A stretch of 64,000 bases of DNA. Origin: Gemmataceae bacterium. GTDB lineage: Bacteria; Planctomycetota; Planctomycetia; Gemmatales; Gemmataceae. The first letter of the stretch is position 1. Every line of letters starts with the position of its first letter. Under the pieces are notes generated by a model. The model saw only the letters and a list, made by a program, of their open reading frames with translations, was not told where the DNA came from and did no database searches. Where the stretch lies: assembly GCA_028288765.1 (NCBI GenBank), contig JAQGHQ010000063.1:1-64000 (forward strand), in the 5' to 3' direction. Made by a program: the position numbers and the translations under genes. Of the stretch, positions 1-8,561 are shown in pieces.

Positions 1-276
1 GTTCGAGGTCCTCACGACCCCGGCGTCGGGGAGGTCGGTCGTTCGGCCGCCGCCGCAGCGGGCCTCGCTGAGCTCGACCAGTGCACCCGGCGGCTCGGGG
101 ACGCCGCCAGGCGAGCCGCTACTCGAAATGGCGAGTGGCAGGCCACGTCGATGGAGCGAGTCCTCCGGGGCGACGACCCCCGACAGTTGGCCCCGCCGAT
201 GCCAACCACCGTCAAAGACTACACAGCTCCAGAGAGCTGCGGCGGCGGCCGAACATTTAATTGGTTTATTGTCTGA
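1..276 (+). CDS. Possible 3' end of a gene cut by the left window edge
   Basis: Frame 1 is open from the first base to a TGA at 274-276, giving about 91 residues with no start in the window. The translation has an Ala/Arg-rich helical stretch (AAAAAGLAELDQCTRRLGDA) and then a less protein-like tail. I do not recognise a family. The bases just after it become AT-rich, as expected at a gene end. It could also be a chance open frame in GC-rich DNA. Confidence 0.25.
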   Translation, partial: VRGPHDPGVGEVGRSAAAAAGLAELDQCTRRLGDAARRAATRNGEWQATSMERVLRGDDPRQLAPPMPTTVKDYTAPESCGGGRTFNWFIV

Positions 277-1156
277 CAAACCAACACCGAACGCAATCAG
301 TCGCCCCAATATGGCGCAACTGATCCACCCGGAAAGTAGTTGCGTTTTATACTCGAACGACAGCTTTCAAATCTAACACGCTAACGGCCATTGTCGAACG
401 CACCGGTCCAACTGCCTGATCACCCCCGGACCCGCCCTGGTTCAGGACCTGGATGGCCGTCCTCAACGCGCACCCGTCCAGGTAACGACGCCAGGCCTTC
501 CCACTCTGCGACTCCGAGGCAAGTCTAACAGACGGGCAGACGCACATCCACTCCCACTCGGCTCCGCGTTCGGATACTTCCGGGCCAGGGCGTTCGGCAG
601 ATACACCCTCCCCTGCCCGGCCCTCCGACCGAGGGCGCGACGGTCCCTCACGCCTTCGAGGGGACTGTCCGATCGGGCCGCACGGCCGCCGGGAAGATGG
701 TCGCCCGAAGTCCTTCGTGGAGTTGGGTTAGAACCAACTCCCACTCACCTTTCTACTGACGATGCTGCGCAACATAATGCATTCAGTTCCCGACGAAGCC
801 CACTCGTCCCCCAACGCCCGACACCCGGAGGAGCCCCATGACCACCCCGAGCAAGGAGTACGCGGACGAGGAGCCCGGGGACGACCCGGGGCCCGGCGGC
901 CCGACCGGATGGACCCGGATCCAGCGGCCCCGCGCTGGGTATGCCGTTCCCCACCCCGCCCGCATCCTCCTGTCAGCCCAGTTCCGGGTCACCGGCCCCC
1001 ACGCCAACCGGCACGGGCGTATCCGACCAGTTCCCCCCGACCTGCAAACGAGCAGCGGACGAGCCCGCCCGCGCGCCCGATGCCCCGGCGGGCAGGGAAG
1101 AGGAGCCGCCGACAGCTGGTCGGCTACCGGAAAAGCGGCCCGGGGACTGCCAAACA

Positions 1157-1521
1157 CTGACAAACTCTGCCACGGGGCACCGGACCGCGGTCGTTCGCCC
1201 GGCCCCGGTTCCGGGCCATTCGCCACCCCCCGATCGCCCGGGGGCGGTCGAGCCTGCCTATCGGGTTCGGGAAACGGACAAGCCGAAAGGCGGGCAGATC
1301 GACCCCCGGTGGTCGTCCGCCTGCCGCTTCTATCCGCCCTGGCTCCGAGCGAGGAAATCGGCCCCCAGGGCTGCCAGATGCTGACAAACACTGCCAGCGC
1401 GACCCGCGGTCGCCGGCCAGACGAGTAGGGCCGGCTGTGCCGGCCGGGTTTGGCTCGACGGCGGCGGCCGGCATAGCCGGCCCTACAAGAACTGACAAAC
1501 ACTGCCAGCACGACCCGCGGT
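1157..1521. repeat. Three copies of a CTGACAAACACTGCCAG element
   Basis: A short element reading CTGACAAACACTGCCAG occurs at 1381-1397 and 1492-1508, both followed by C(G/A)CGACCCGCGGT. A more diverged copy (CTGACAAACTCTGCCAC) is at 1157-1173, with ACCGCGGT shortly after. The spacing is irregular (about 224 and 111 bases), so this is a dispersed intergenic repeat and not an array. A hairpin repeat lies between the last two copies. Function is unknown. Confidence 0.6.
1425..1486. repeat. Hairpin repeat of the GTAGGGC...GCCCTAC type
   Basis: The left arm GTAGGGCCGGCTGTGCCGGC pairs with the right arm GCCGGCATAGCCGGCCCTAC with one mismatch, around a loop of about 22 bases. The outer ends match the hairpin at 61541-61600, so the two appear to belong to one intergenic family. 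It could fold in RNA as a terminator or stabilising structure. Confidence 0.65.
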
Positions 1522-1686
1522 GGCCAGCCGGCCAGCTGACCAGTTAGTGAGGCAGCCCGAGGAACCCGGCCGGATGACGAGCGGCCCGTCCCGGAAAGCG
1601 GAGCGGCGGGCCGGTCAGATGCAGTGGCGTGTTAACCCTGACTACGCACGGCACACGTGCTCCCACCAAGGAAACAACAAACGTTA

Positions 1687-4626
1687 TTACTTCCCGGCAA
1701 CCTTCAAATACGCGAACAGGTCTGCCAGATCCTGCTTCGACAGCTGCTTCTCCATCCCCTCGGGCATCAGCGAGAGGTTGGTGGAACGGAGCGATTCCAG
1801 GTTCCCCCGGAGGATCGTGTCCTCGGCTCCGTCGGCCCGGCGGAGCGTGACGCTGGTCGGCGTCTCCGTCGCCACGACGCCGGTCAGGATCCGCCCGTCG
1901 GCGGTCGCCGCCTGGTAGTTCATGTACCGCGGGTCGACCTCGCGGTTCGGATCGAAAACGGCCGCGAGCAGGTCCTCGCCGGATTTGTTCGGGAGGGCGG
2001 CCAGGAGGTTCGGGCCCACGTCGTGCCCGAACCCGTCGAGCTTGTGGCAGGCGGCACAGGTATTCCGGAACACCGTTTTGCCCTTGCCCACGTCGCCCTT
2101 CAGGTCGAGCGCTGCGCCGTACTCCGCGATTACTTTTGCCCGGTCCGCGTTCACCGTCAACTTGAGCACACCCTCCGCTTTCGCGCGGATCGCGGCCGTC
2201 GGGTGCGTCTTCAACAACTTCACCCGACCCGGGTCAAGTTCGCTCGCGGTCACCCGTTTCTTTTCGATCGCCTCCAGCAGTGCCAGAACCCTTTCCGGGC
2301 GAGCCAGGAGTGCTTCCAGCGCCTCGCGGCGAACGGCGGGGCCGAAGCCGGCCCACTTCCCGAGGAGAAGCTCGCTCACCCCGGGGTCGGGGTGGTTGGC
2401 GAGGTTGCGGACCGCGGCGAGTTGCACGTCGCCGGGGGCGGATGGGGTCAGCGCGGCAGCGAGCGCGGGGCCGGCCAGCTCGAAGGGCCCCATTCCCAAC
2501 AGCTGTGCCGCGGCGACGCGATCGGCCGCCGCCGCCGCCTCGTCCGTCAGGGTGGCGGCGGCCTTCTCGAACCGCCCGCGCAGCTGTCGGATAACCGGCT
2601 CCGTTCCCGCGGGCGGATTGGCCCACCACGCCGACAGCGGACGTTTTCCGTTCCGCATCCCCTGCCCCAGACCGTCGAGGAGTGCCGCCCCGGCCTTCCC
2701 CTCCGCGATCAGGGTCAGGAGCTGGACCGTCTCGCGCTCGTCGCCCTTCGCCCCGGTCATCGCGGCGAGCTTCCCGAGCACGGCGGTGTTCGTCGCGCCC
2801 TCGCGCCGCCCGAGCGCTTCGATCAGTGCGAAGTTGCAGCCCGCCGCGGAACTCAACGATGCCGTCTGGACCCACGGGTCGGCGGCCTCCTGTTCGAGAA
2901 GCGTCGCGAGGAGCTTCCCGGCATCCTCCGGGGGCAGCGCGCCGGCACTCAGGGCGAGCTGGAAGCGGACGCGCGGGTCCGCGTCGTGAATGAGTTTCGC
3001 GGCGGCCTGCCGCAACTCCGGGGAGGTAGCGAAGAAACCCTCCGCGAGACGGAGGGCCTGTTCCCGCATTCCGGGTACGGGGTCGTCGAACACCGGAAGT
3101 ACGTCGGTCGGGTTGAGGGCCCCGAGGCCGTGCAGGGCCCAGAGCAGGTTCGCCCGGCCCGGCCGGCCGACGGCCTTGTCGAGCCTCTCGCGGAGGGCCG
3201 GGGGTGCGTCCTTCGGCTGCCGTTCGATCAGCAACCGCTGGGCGGTGAGCCGGCGGGTCTGGTTCGGGGCGAGAAGTTCGTCGGCGAGCTGGGCGGACGT
3301 GGCCTTGCTGACGTCCGGCAGGCGGGTCGGCTTGAAGCCCTCGGGGGCGACGCGCCAGATCCGCCCGCGTCCGCGGCTTTCGAGGTTCATCTTCTTCTTG
3401 ATGTCGTCGGGGAGGGAGAGCGGGGTCTCGATCGCCTCCCGGTAGAAGTCGAGGACGTACAGGGCCCCGTCCGGGCCGACGGACAGGTGGACGGGACGGA
3501 ACCAGTTGTCCGTCGAGGCAAGGAACTCAGAATCCGGGTCGACCCGCTTCGCGCTGAACACGGGCCCTTTCCCCGCCAGCACCTCGCGGTGGATCAGGTT
3601 GTTCGCCGGGTCGCACACGAAGTTGTTCCCGCGGTATGGCTCCGGGAACAGGTCGGCGGTGTAGATGAGCGGACTGCACGCGGACGTCACGAACCCGCCC
3701 GGGACGAGTTCGGTCGGCGAGAACCGTTTCGCGTCCGGCCCGCCGGCCCGGCGCGTCGTCCGCTCGACCCGCCACGGCTCGAACGGGCTGATCCGGAACA
3801 CCTTCGCCGCGGCGCCGTGTTCGGGAATGTTCACCGTCACGGCCGACACCGGAAGGAATGGGTTCCGTTTGAGATAGTGATCCGGAAGGACGATCTGCTT
3901 GAGGTGCTCGCTATTCGTAGCCGTGAACCAGCGCTGGTAGTCGTCGGCCGTGAGCCCGTACTGGCCGCCGCTGCTGGTCGGTTCGAGGCTCGCGGGGAGC
4001 CAGGGCCGGAACCGGAGCCCGCGGCCGCGCAGGTTGACCGGCGGGGCCCCCGGCCTCTCCCCCGAGGTGACCGTCCCGCCGTCGTTGCCGGCACAGCCGT
4101 ACACCCAGTTATCCAGCCCCCACTGGAGGCCGTTCACCATCTGCTGGATGTTGGCCAGGTTGAAGCCGGTGTAAAGGACCGTAGTCTTGTCCGCCTTACC
4201 GTCGCCGTCAGTGTCTTCGAGGTAGAGGATGTCGGGTGCCACCGCGACGATGAGCCCACCCTTCCACGCCTGAATCCCCATCGGGAACCGCAGGCCTTCG
4301 GCGAACGTGTGGGCCGTCTCGAACACCCCGTCGCCGTCGGTGTCGGTCAGGCACCTGATCCGGCCCCGGGTTTCCCTTCCGGTTCCCACCCCGCCGTTCG
4401 GGTAACCGCGCATCTCGCAGACGAACAGCCGGCCCTTCTCGTCAAAGCACATCGCCACGGGGTCGACCACGTCCGGCTCGGAGGCGGCGAGTGAGACCTG
4501 GAACCCCTTGGCGATTCGGATCGTGGCCAGCTCGTCCTTCGGGGAGAGCGGACCCGGGCTCGGACCGGCGGCCGGGGCGTGCGAGGACGCCAGGACGAAA
4601 ACGACAACGGCGAAACCGCGCTTCAT
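1687..4626 (-). CDS. PVC-type heme-binding dehydrogenase with HEAT-like repeats and cytochrome c domain
   Basis: A 979-residue exported protein with a signal peptide (KRGFAVVVFVLASSHAPAAG). Domain order is a membrane-bound dehydrogenase/sorbosone-type beta-propeller over roughly residues 40-440, a helical HEAT-like section, and a C-terminal cytochrome c-like domain with the heme motif CAACH near residue 860 followed by a GPNLL segment. Planctomycetes carry many paralogs, thought to oxidise sugars or related substrates in the periplasm; the substrate here cannot be read from sequence. The start overlaps the stop of the upstream ceramidase-like gene by four bases (ATGA), so the two are translationally coupled. 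Confidence 0.9.
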   Translation of the reverse strand: MKRGFAVVVFVLASSHAPAAGPSPGPLSPKDELATIRIAKGFQVSLAASEPDVVDPVAMCFDEKGRLFVCEMRGYPNGGVGTGRETRGRIRCLTDTDGDGVFETAHTFAEGLRFPMGIQAWKGGLIVAVAPDILYLEDTDGDGKADKTTVLYTGFNLANIQQMVNGLQWGLDNWVYGCAGNDGGTVTSGERPGAPPVNLRGRGLRFRPWLPASLEPTSSGGQYGLTADDYQRWFTATNSEHLKQIVLPDHYLKRNPFLPVSAVTVNIPEHGAAAKVFRISPFEPWRVERTTRRAGGPDAKRFSPTELVPGGFVTSACSPLIYTADLFPEPYRGNNFVCDPANNLIHREVLAGKGPVFSAKRVDPDSEFLASTDNWFRPVHLSVGPDGALYVLDFYREAIETPLSLPDDIKKKMNLESRGRGRIWRVAPEGFKPTRLPDVSKATSAQLADELLAPNQTRRLTAQRLLIERQPKDAPPALRERLDKAVGRPGRANLLWALHGLGALNPTDVLPVFDDPVPGMREQALRLAEGFFATSPELRQAAAKLIHDADPRVRFQLALSAGALPPEDAGKLLATLLEQEAADPWVQTASLSSAAGCNFALIEALGRREGATNTAVLGKLAAMTGAKGDERETVQLLTLIAEGKAGAALLDGLGQGMRNGKRPLSAWWANPPAGTEPVIRQLRGRFEKAAATLTDEAAAAADRVAAAQLLGMGPFELAGPALAAALTPSAPGDVQLAAVRNLANHPDPGVSELLLGKWAGFGPAVRREALEALLARPERVLALLEAIEKKRVTASELDPGRVKLLKTHPTAAIRAKAEGVLKLTVNADRAKVIAEYGAALDLKGDVGKGKTVFRNTCAACHKLDGFGHDVGPNLLAALPNKSGEDLLAAVFDPNREVDPRYMNYQAATADGRILTGVVATETPTSVTLRRADGAEDTILRGNLESLRSTNLSLMPEGMEKQLSKQDLADLFAYLKVAGK

Positions 4627-5936
4627 TTCTCCTCCCGTTTCTCCACCCGGGCCTTGAGCAGCTTCCGGATGGCCTGCAACATCAGTTCTTCCGAGTCCGG
4701 GCTGGAGAGGGCAACCGTGGGCTCGTATCCGCCTTCGAGGTACGCGCGGGCGGTCGGGATGTACCCGGGCCCGTCGTCCCCGTAAGCGGCAACATGGACC
4801 GCGGCGTCGGGCCGCATGGCCTGGGCGGCGAGTTGGTACTCGACGAAGGCCTCGGCCGGGAGGAACAAAGCAAGTACCTTGCCGCCGAAATCAAGGCAGT
4901 TCAGCTCGATCGGCGTGTCGATCCGTTTGAGCCAGGCGATCTGGAAGGCGCCGTTGTTCCGCCGGGCGGTGGGAGCCTTCGGGTCGTCGAGGGCCTTCCG
5001 GCTCATCTCCTCGCCGAAGAAGGGTTCCTTCCGCGGCAGGAACTTGACCGGCTCGACGCGCCACTCCCAGCCGTCCACCGCGGCCCGCTTCGTGTCCTTC
5101 CACGCCGCGACCATTGCCGCATAGACCCGGTCGCGGAGGACGGGCCGATTTTCCTTCGCCCCGTCGTTGTACTTCCCCGCCGTCACGTTGCCGCCGCACC
5201 CGTTGAAGTACACCTGGAACACGCCGGGGTCTTCGTCCTGGCGCTTCTGGCGGGCCAGGCCGCAGAAGTCCGCGCTCACGCGCCCGTCGCCGTAGTAGCT
5301 CATCGGGTGGCAGGCGTAGGCGTGCAGGGCGGCGAGCGGCGTGTCGCCGTCCCAGAAGCTCAGCGTTTTCACGACCGGGTCGATCAGGCCCTCGGGCTCG
5401 TCGCGGATTTCCTTCGCCTTGGTCGCGCTGGTGCGGGTGAACTTCACCTTCCCGTCCGCCACGATCCGCCTGTTCGAGGCAACCCGGTCGACCTTTGCGG
5501 CCCCGGTCCCGACGTGGGTGAACTTCCGGGCTTTGGGGAGCGCGGCCCGCAGCGCCTCGGCCGACCGCTTCACACACTCGTCGAAGTATTTCAGGTCGAG
5601 AGACGTCGCCGCGCCGGCGGCGGCGATCAGCTTCTCGGCCTCGACGTCCGCGAACGGGGCGTTGTGCGGGTGGACGCAGTGGAGCGAGACGTGTTCCGGC
5701 GTCGTGTGGGCGGCGGCCGCGAGCGCGTGCCGCCACACCCGGAACGCCTCGTTCCGGATCCCGCACCAGTCGACCACGCAGAGGACGACCGGCTTGCCCG
5801 CGCCGAGGAGGACCACCCCGAGGGCCTTGAGAGGGTCGTCGACGCCGCGGACGGGCTCGATCCACCCCCCGCAGAGTGGGTGGCCGGCGGGCGGGGTTAC
5901 GTCGCAGGCGAACGTCGCGAGATGGAGGGCCGGCAT
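4623..5936 (-). CDS. Neutral/alkaline ceramidase N-terminal-domain-like protein
   Basis: About 437 residues, starting at MPALHLATF; a GTG 39 bases upstream would also keep the frame open. Sequence typical of the ceramidase N-terminal fold is visible: FACDVTPPAGHPL near the start, a His-rich site (HCVHPHNAPF) where the family binds zinc, and a second His site followed by SADFCGLA. It is shorter than full neutral ceramidases (over 600 residues) and lacks their C-terminal domain, as is usual for the planctomycete members. No clear signal peptide is seen. It is coupled to the downstream heme-binding dehydrogenase. Activity on ceramides is not established. Confidence 0.8.
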   Translation of the reverse strand: MPALHLATFACDVTPPAGHPLCGGWIEPVRGVDDPLKALGVVLLGAGKPVVLCVVDWCGIRNEAFRVWRHALAAAAHTTPEHVSLHCVHPHNAPFADVEAEKLIAAAGAATSLDLKYFDECVKRSAEALRAALPKARKFTHVGTGAAKVDRVASNRRIVADGKVKFTRTSATKAKEIRDEPEGLIDPVVKTLSFWDGDTPLAALHAYACHPMSYYGDGRVSADFCGLARQKRQDEDPGVFQVYFNGCGGNVTAGKYNDGAKENRPVLRDRVYAAMVAAWKDTKRAAVDGWEWRVEPVKFLPRKEPFFGEEMSRKALDDPKAPTARRNNGAFQIAWLKRIDTPIELNCLDFGGKVLALFLPAEAFVEYQLAAQAMRPDAAVHVAAYGDDGPGYIPTARAYLEGGYEPTVALSSPDSEELMLQAIRKLLKARVEKREEK

Positions 5937-5978
5937 GAAGGGGTCCAAGCGGGAAGGATGGCAATAGTGAATCACATC

Positions 5979-6932
5979 TCAGGACGGGGTGCAATCACCC
6001 GCCGGAGCCGACTGCGGGACGTACCGCCAGGCAAGGGCGGCGAGGATGATCGCCCCGCCCGCGACCATCGGCCCGGTCGGCGTGTCCTTTTCCGGGGTGA
6101 CGAGGTACGCCCAGACCGGGTTCAGGAGCGGTTCGAGCAACGTGATGATCCCCGCCTCCTGGGGAGAGACGGTGCGCAAGCCGCGGGCGAACAGCCAGTA
6201 CGGGAGGGCCATCTGGACCGCCCCGAACACGACGAGGACGGCGAGCTGGCCGGGTGTCGGGGCGCTCACCCAGCGCCAAAACTCGGCCGGCCCGTCCGCG
6301 ACCAGAACGAAGAGCCCCAGCGCCGCCGCGGAGCCGGTCAGGTTCAGGGTCACCAGCCACGCCGGCGATTCCGCCCGGAGGACTCGCAAGAAGATCATCA
6401 CCCCGGCGTAGACCACCCCGCTGCCGGCGCCCATGAACAGGATCAACACCTGTGACCGGGACTCGTCCGGTCCGAGCCCGCGGGGCCAGTTCCCGGCCAC
6501 GATCACCACCGCCCCGATCCCCGCGAGGAGGACCGCTTGCCAGCCGCGGCGGTCGGCCGGTTCCCCGAGCAGGAAGACGGCGAACAGATAGACCCAGATC
6601 GGGGCCGTGTTCTGGAGAAAGATCGCGTTCGCCGCCGGGCCGAGGCCGAGGGCGGAGAGGTACAGGGCACACATCACCGCGAACGCGGCCACCATCCCGA
6701 GCATGAGCGGCCGATACCGGACCTCCGGCCGGCGGACCCACACGAGGAGGACCAGCCCGCCGAACAGGCCGCGGTAGAACGCAATCTGGAGAGGGGACAG
6801 GGGCGGGTCGTTCAGGGCGAAGGCGGTCGGTTCCCGGAGGAGCCGCATGAACAGACTGCCGAGACTCCACAGGCCGGCCGCCAGGACGAGGCAGACCCGT
6901 GCCTGGGCGACGGAGGGGGCCGCTGCGGACAT
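5979..6932 (-). CDS. EamA/DMT-family membrane transporter
   Basis: A 317-residue integral membrane protein with about ten hydrophobic segments arranged as two EamA repeats, typical of the drug/metabolite transporter superfamily. Diagnostic stretches are LVLAAGLWSLGSLFMRLL at the first helix and APIWVYLFAVFLLGEP near the end of the first repeat; the matching position in the second repeat reads EPLLNPVWAYL. Such proteins move small metabolites, often outward; the substrate is unknown. It lies just upstream of the ceramidase-like gene on the same strand and may share its transcript. Confidence 0.88.
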   Translation of the reverse strand: MSAAAPSVAQARVCLVLAAGLWSLGSLFMRLLREPTAFALNDPPLSPLQIAFYRGLFGGLVLLVWVRRPEVRYRPLMLGMVAAFAVMCALYLSALGLGPAANAIFLQNTAPIWVYLFAVFLLGEPADRRGWQAVLLAGIGAVVIVAGNWPRGLGPDESRSQVLILFMGAGSGVVYAGVMIFLRVLRAESPAWLVTLNLTGSAAALGLFVLVADGPAEFWRWVSAPTPGQLAVLVVFGAVQMALPYWLFARGLRTVSPQEAGIITLLEPLLNPVWAYLVTPEKDTPTGPMVAGGAIILAALAWRYVPQSAPAGDCTPS

Positions 6933-7004
6933 GGAAAACTCACCGCCTGCAGCGGTTCATGGCGGGTGGGACGTGGGGTAGGAGCACGGTTCGGGAAGGG
7001 GGAA

Positions 7005-8294
7005 TCACTGGCGAGCGCCGGGCGACAGGCCGCCCGGCGGCGAGTCGGGCTGGTCGCGGACCACCGTGTCGCGGTGCCCGGCGGGCGCGGACGCGGACGA
7101 CGGCCCCGACCGGGACATGAACCCGAGGAGCCCGACGAGGAGCAGAGTCCCGGTCACGATCGCCGGGACCACCCGGGGGGCGGAAGCCGGTTGATCTTCA
7201 CCGGCCACGAAGCGGTTCTCCCGCAGACCGGTCGGGAGCGGGGTCGGAGACGCCATGAACCCGATCCGGCCGGAAGGGTCGGTTCCCTGCCCGGCCTCGC
7301 GGAGCGGGAGGTCGGCCCGGGTCGGGGCCTCGGGCCCGGACGGGTTGAGGGGTGGTTGCGTGTCCGGGGCATCGCCAATGGCGAACGGAGGGATCCGGGT
7401 CGCGAGCCGGGTGGCTTCCAGCGATTCCGCCAGGTCGGCCGCCTGCTGGTACCGGGCCCGGGGGTCGCGGGACAGGGCCTTGGCGATGATGTCGGCGAGC
7501 TCGTCCGGGACGTCCGGGTTCAGGTGGCGGATCGGGACGAAGGCGTCGTGCTCCTTCTCCCGGAGGATCTCCTCGTGGGTGGCCCCGCGGAACGGCACCT
7601 GACCGGTCAGAAGGTGGTAGAGGGTCGCCCCGAGGGCGAAGATGTCGCTCCGGCCGTCGACCAGGGCCGCGTTCAGGGCCTGCTCGTACGGCATGTAGTA
7701 GGAGGTCCCGACGCCCTGGTTGACCGACGTGAGGTGCGAGTCGTCGGTCAACCGCTTCGTCAGCCCCAGGTCGGCGAGCTTGGCCACCCCGGACGGGTGG
7801 AGGAGGATGTTGTCCGGTTTGACGTCCCGGTGGACGTAGTTCCGGGTGTGTAAGAACTGGAGGGCACGGGCGATATCGATCCCGATCCGGACCCCGATCC
7901 CGACGGGAACCCGGCCGAGCCGGGTGAGCGCGGTGTGGGCGCTCGGCCCGTCGACGAACTCGAGGACGATGTAGTGCTTGTTCGTCTCCTGGTCGTACCC
8001 GACCGCGTGCCCCTGTACGATGTTCGAGTGGTGGAGAATGTGGCTGAGCCGGGCTTCCCGGTAAAACCGGTTCACGAACTCCCGTTGGCCGGCGAGGTGG
8101 TCGGCCAGGAGCTTCACCGCGACGGCCCGCCGGCCCGGCACGTCGTAGCTGAGATAGACGGTGCTCATCCCCCCTTCCCCGACCTGGCGGAGAAGCCGAT
8201 ACCCGCCGACGGCGCGTAGCTCCCCGGGGCGATCTCCCGGCTGGTCGGGCCGGTCGCTGTCTCCGATACGGAGAGCGTCTTCGGGTCCCGGCAT
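7005..8294 (-). CDS. Membrane-anchored serine/threonine protein kinase
   Basis: A 429-residue Hanks-type kinase. The start MPGPED is chosen because GGAGG sits eight bases before it; the longer ORF adds a basic, unlikely extension. Visible motifs are the glycine loop (VGEGGMSTVY), the ATP-binding lysine in VAVKLL (about K61) and the catalytic loop HRDVKPDN (about D157). The magnesium motif is DLG instead of DFG, and the usual APE reads PYE (YYMPYEQ). One hydrophobic segment (AIVTGTLLLVGLLGF) near the C-terminus suggests a tail anchor followed by a short Ser/Pro/Gly-rich end. Catalytic residues are present, so it is probably active. The target is unknown. Confidence 0.92.
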   Translation of the reverse strand: MPGPEDALRIGDSDRPDQPGDRPGELRAVGGYRLLRQVGEGGMSTVYLSYDVPGRRAVAVKLLADHLAGQREFVNRFYREARLSHILHHSNIVQGHAVGYDQETNKHYIVLEFVDGPSAHTALTRLGRVPVGIGVRIGIDIARALQFLHTRNYVHRDVKPDNILLHPSGVAKLADLGLTKRLTDDSHLTSVNQGVGTSYYMPYEQALNAALVDGRSDIFALGATLYHLLTGQVPFRGATHEEILREKEHDAFVPIRHLNPDVPDELADIIAKALSRDPRARYQQAADLAESLEATRLATRIPPFAIGDAPDTQPPLNPSGPEAPTRADLPLREAGQGTDPSGRIGFMASPTPLPTGLRENRFVAGEDQPASAPRVVPAIVTGTLLLVGLLGFMSRSGPSSASAPAGHRDTVVRDQPDSPPGGLSPGARQ

Positions 8295-8561
8295 CGACAG
8301 AACCTCCATTCGCGTGACCGGGGCGGACCGGGCGTCCTCGCGCCGGCGGGGTAACCTACCAGTTCTGGTTGAGTTATAGCGAGTCGGTGGCAAACAGTGC
8401 GTATCGTACCCGGTCCGGCCGGCACCTGCAAGCGGCTACCCTGATGAATCAGACGGCGGACAGGGCACTAAAATTCCGTTCGTCGAAGGAATTAAGGGCC
8501 GCTCCTACGCCGCTGTGGGTGACGACCGGGTAGGCAGGCCCAACGGATTGCCGGACGGGCG

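Larger units (their letters stand above)
277..1686. other. Gene-poor region with repeats; no convincing gene
   Basis: About 1.4 kb without a gene I can support. Bases 250-380 are much more AT-rich than their surroundings. A plus-strand ORF at 838-1428 has a GGAGG eight bases before its ATG and a protein-like first 35 residues (MTTPSKEYADEEPGDDPG). It then turns into Arg/Pro/Gly-rich sequence typical of a shadow frame and runs through the repeats below, so I do not call it a gene. From about 1150 onward the region is dominated by repeats. Confidence 0.5.

Noticed and set aside
838-1428. 196-aa ORF with a good ribosome site
   Set aside because: Only the first ~35 residues look like protein; the rest is Arg/Pro-rich and crosses the intergenic repeats. 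Kept as a remark only.
1157-1521. CRISPR array
   Set aside because: Only three imperfect copies with unequal spacing and no cas genes anywhere in the window.
1657-4494. 945-aa plus-strand ORF opposite the heme-binding dehydrogenase
   Set aside because: Arg/Val/Gly-rich shadow frame with no domain; the minus strand carries a clear multi-domain protein with a signal peptide and heme motif.
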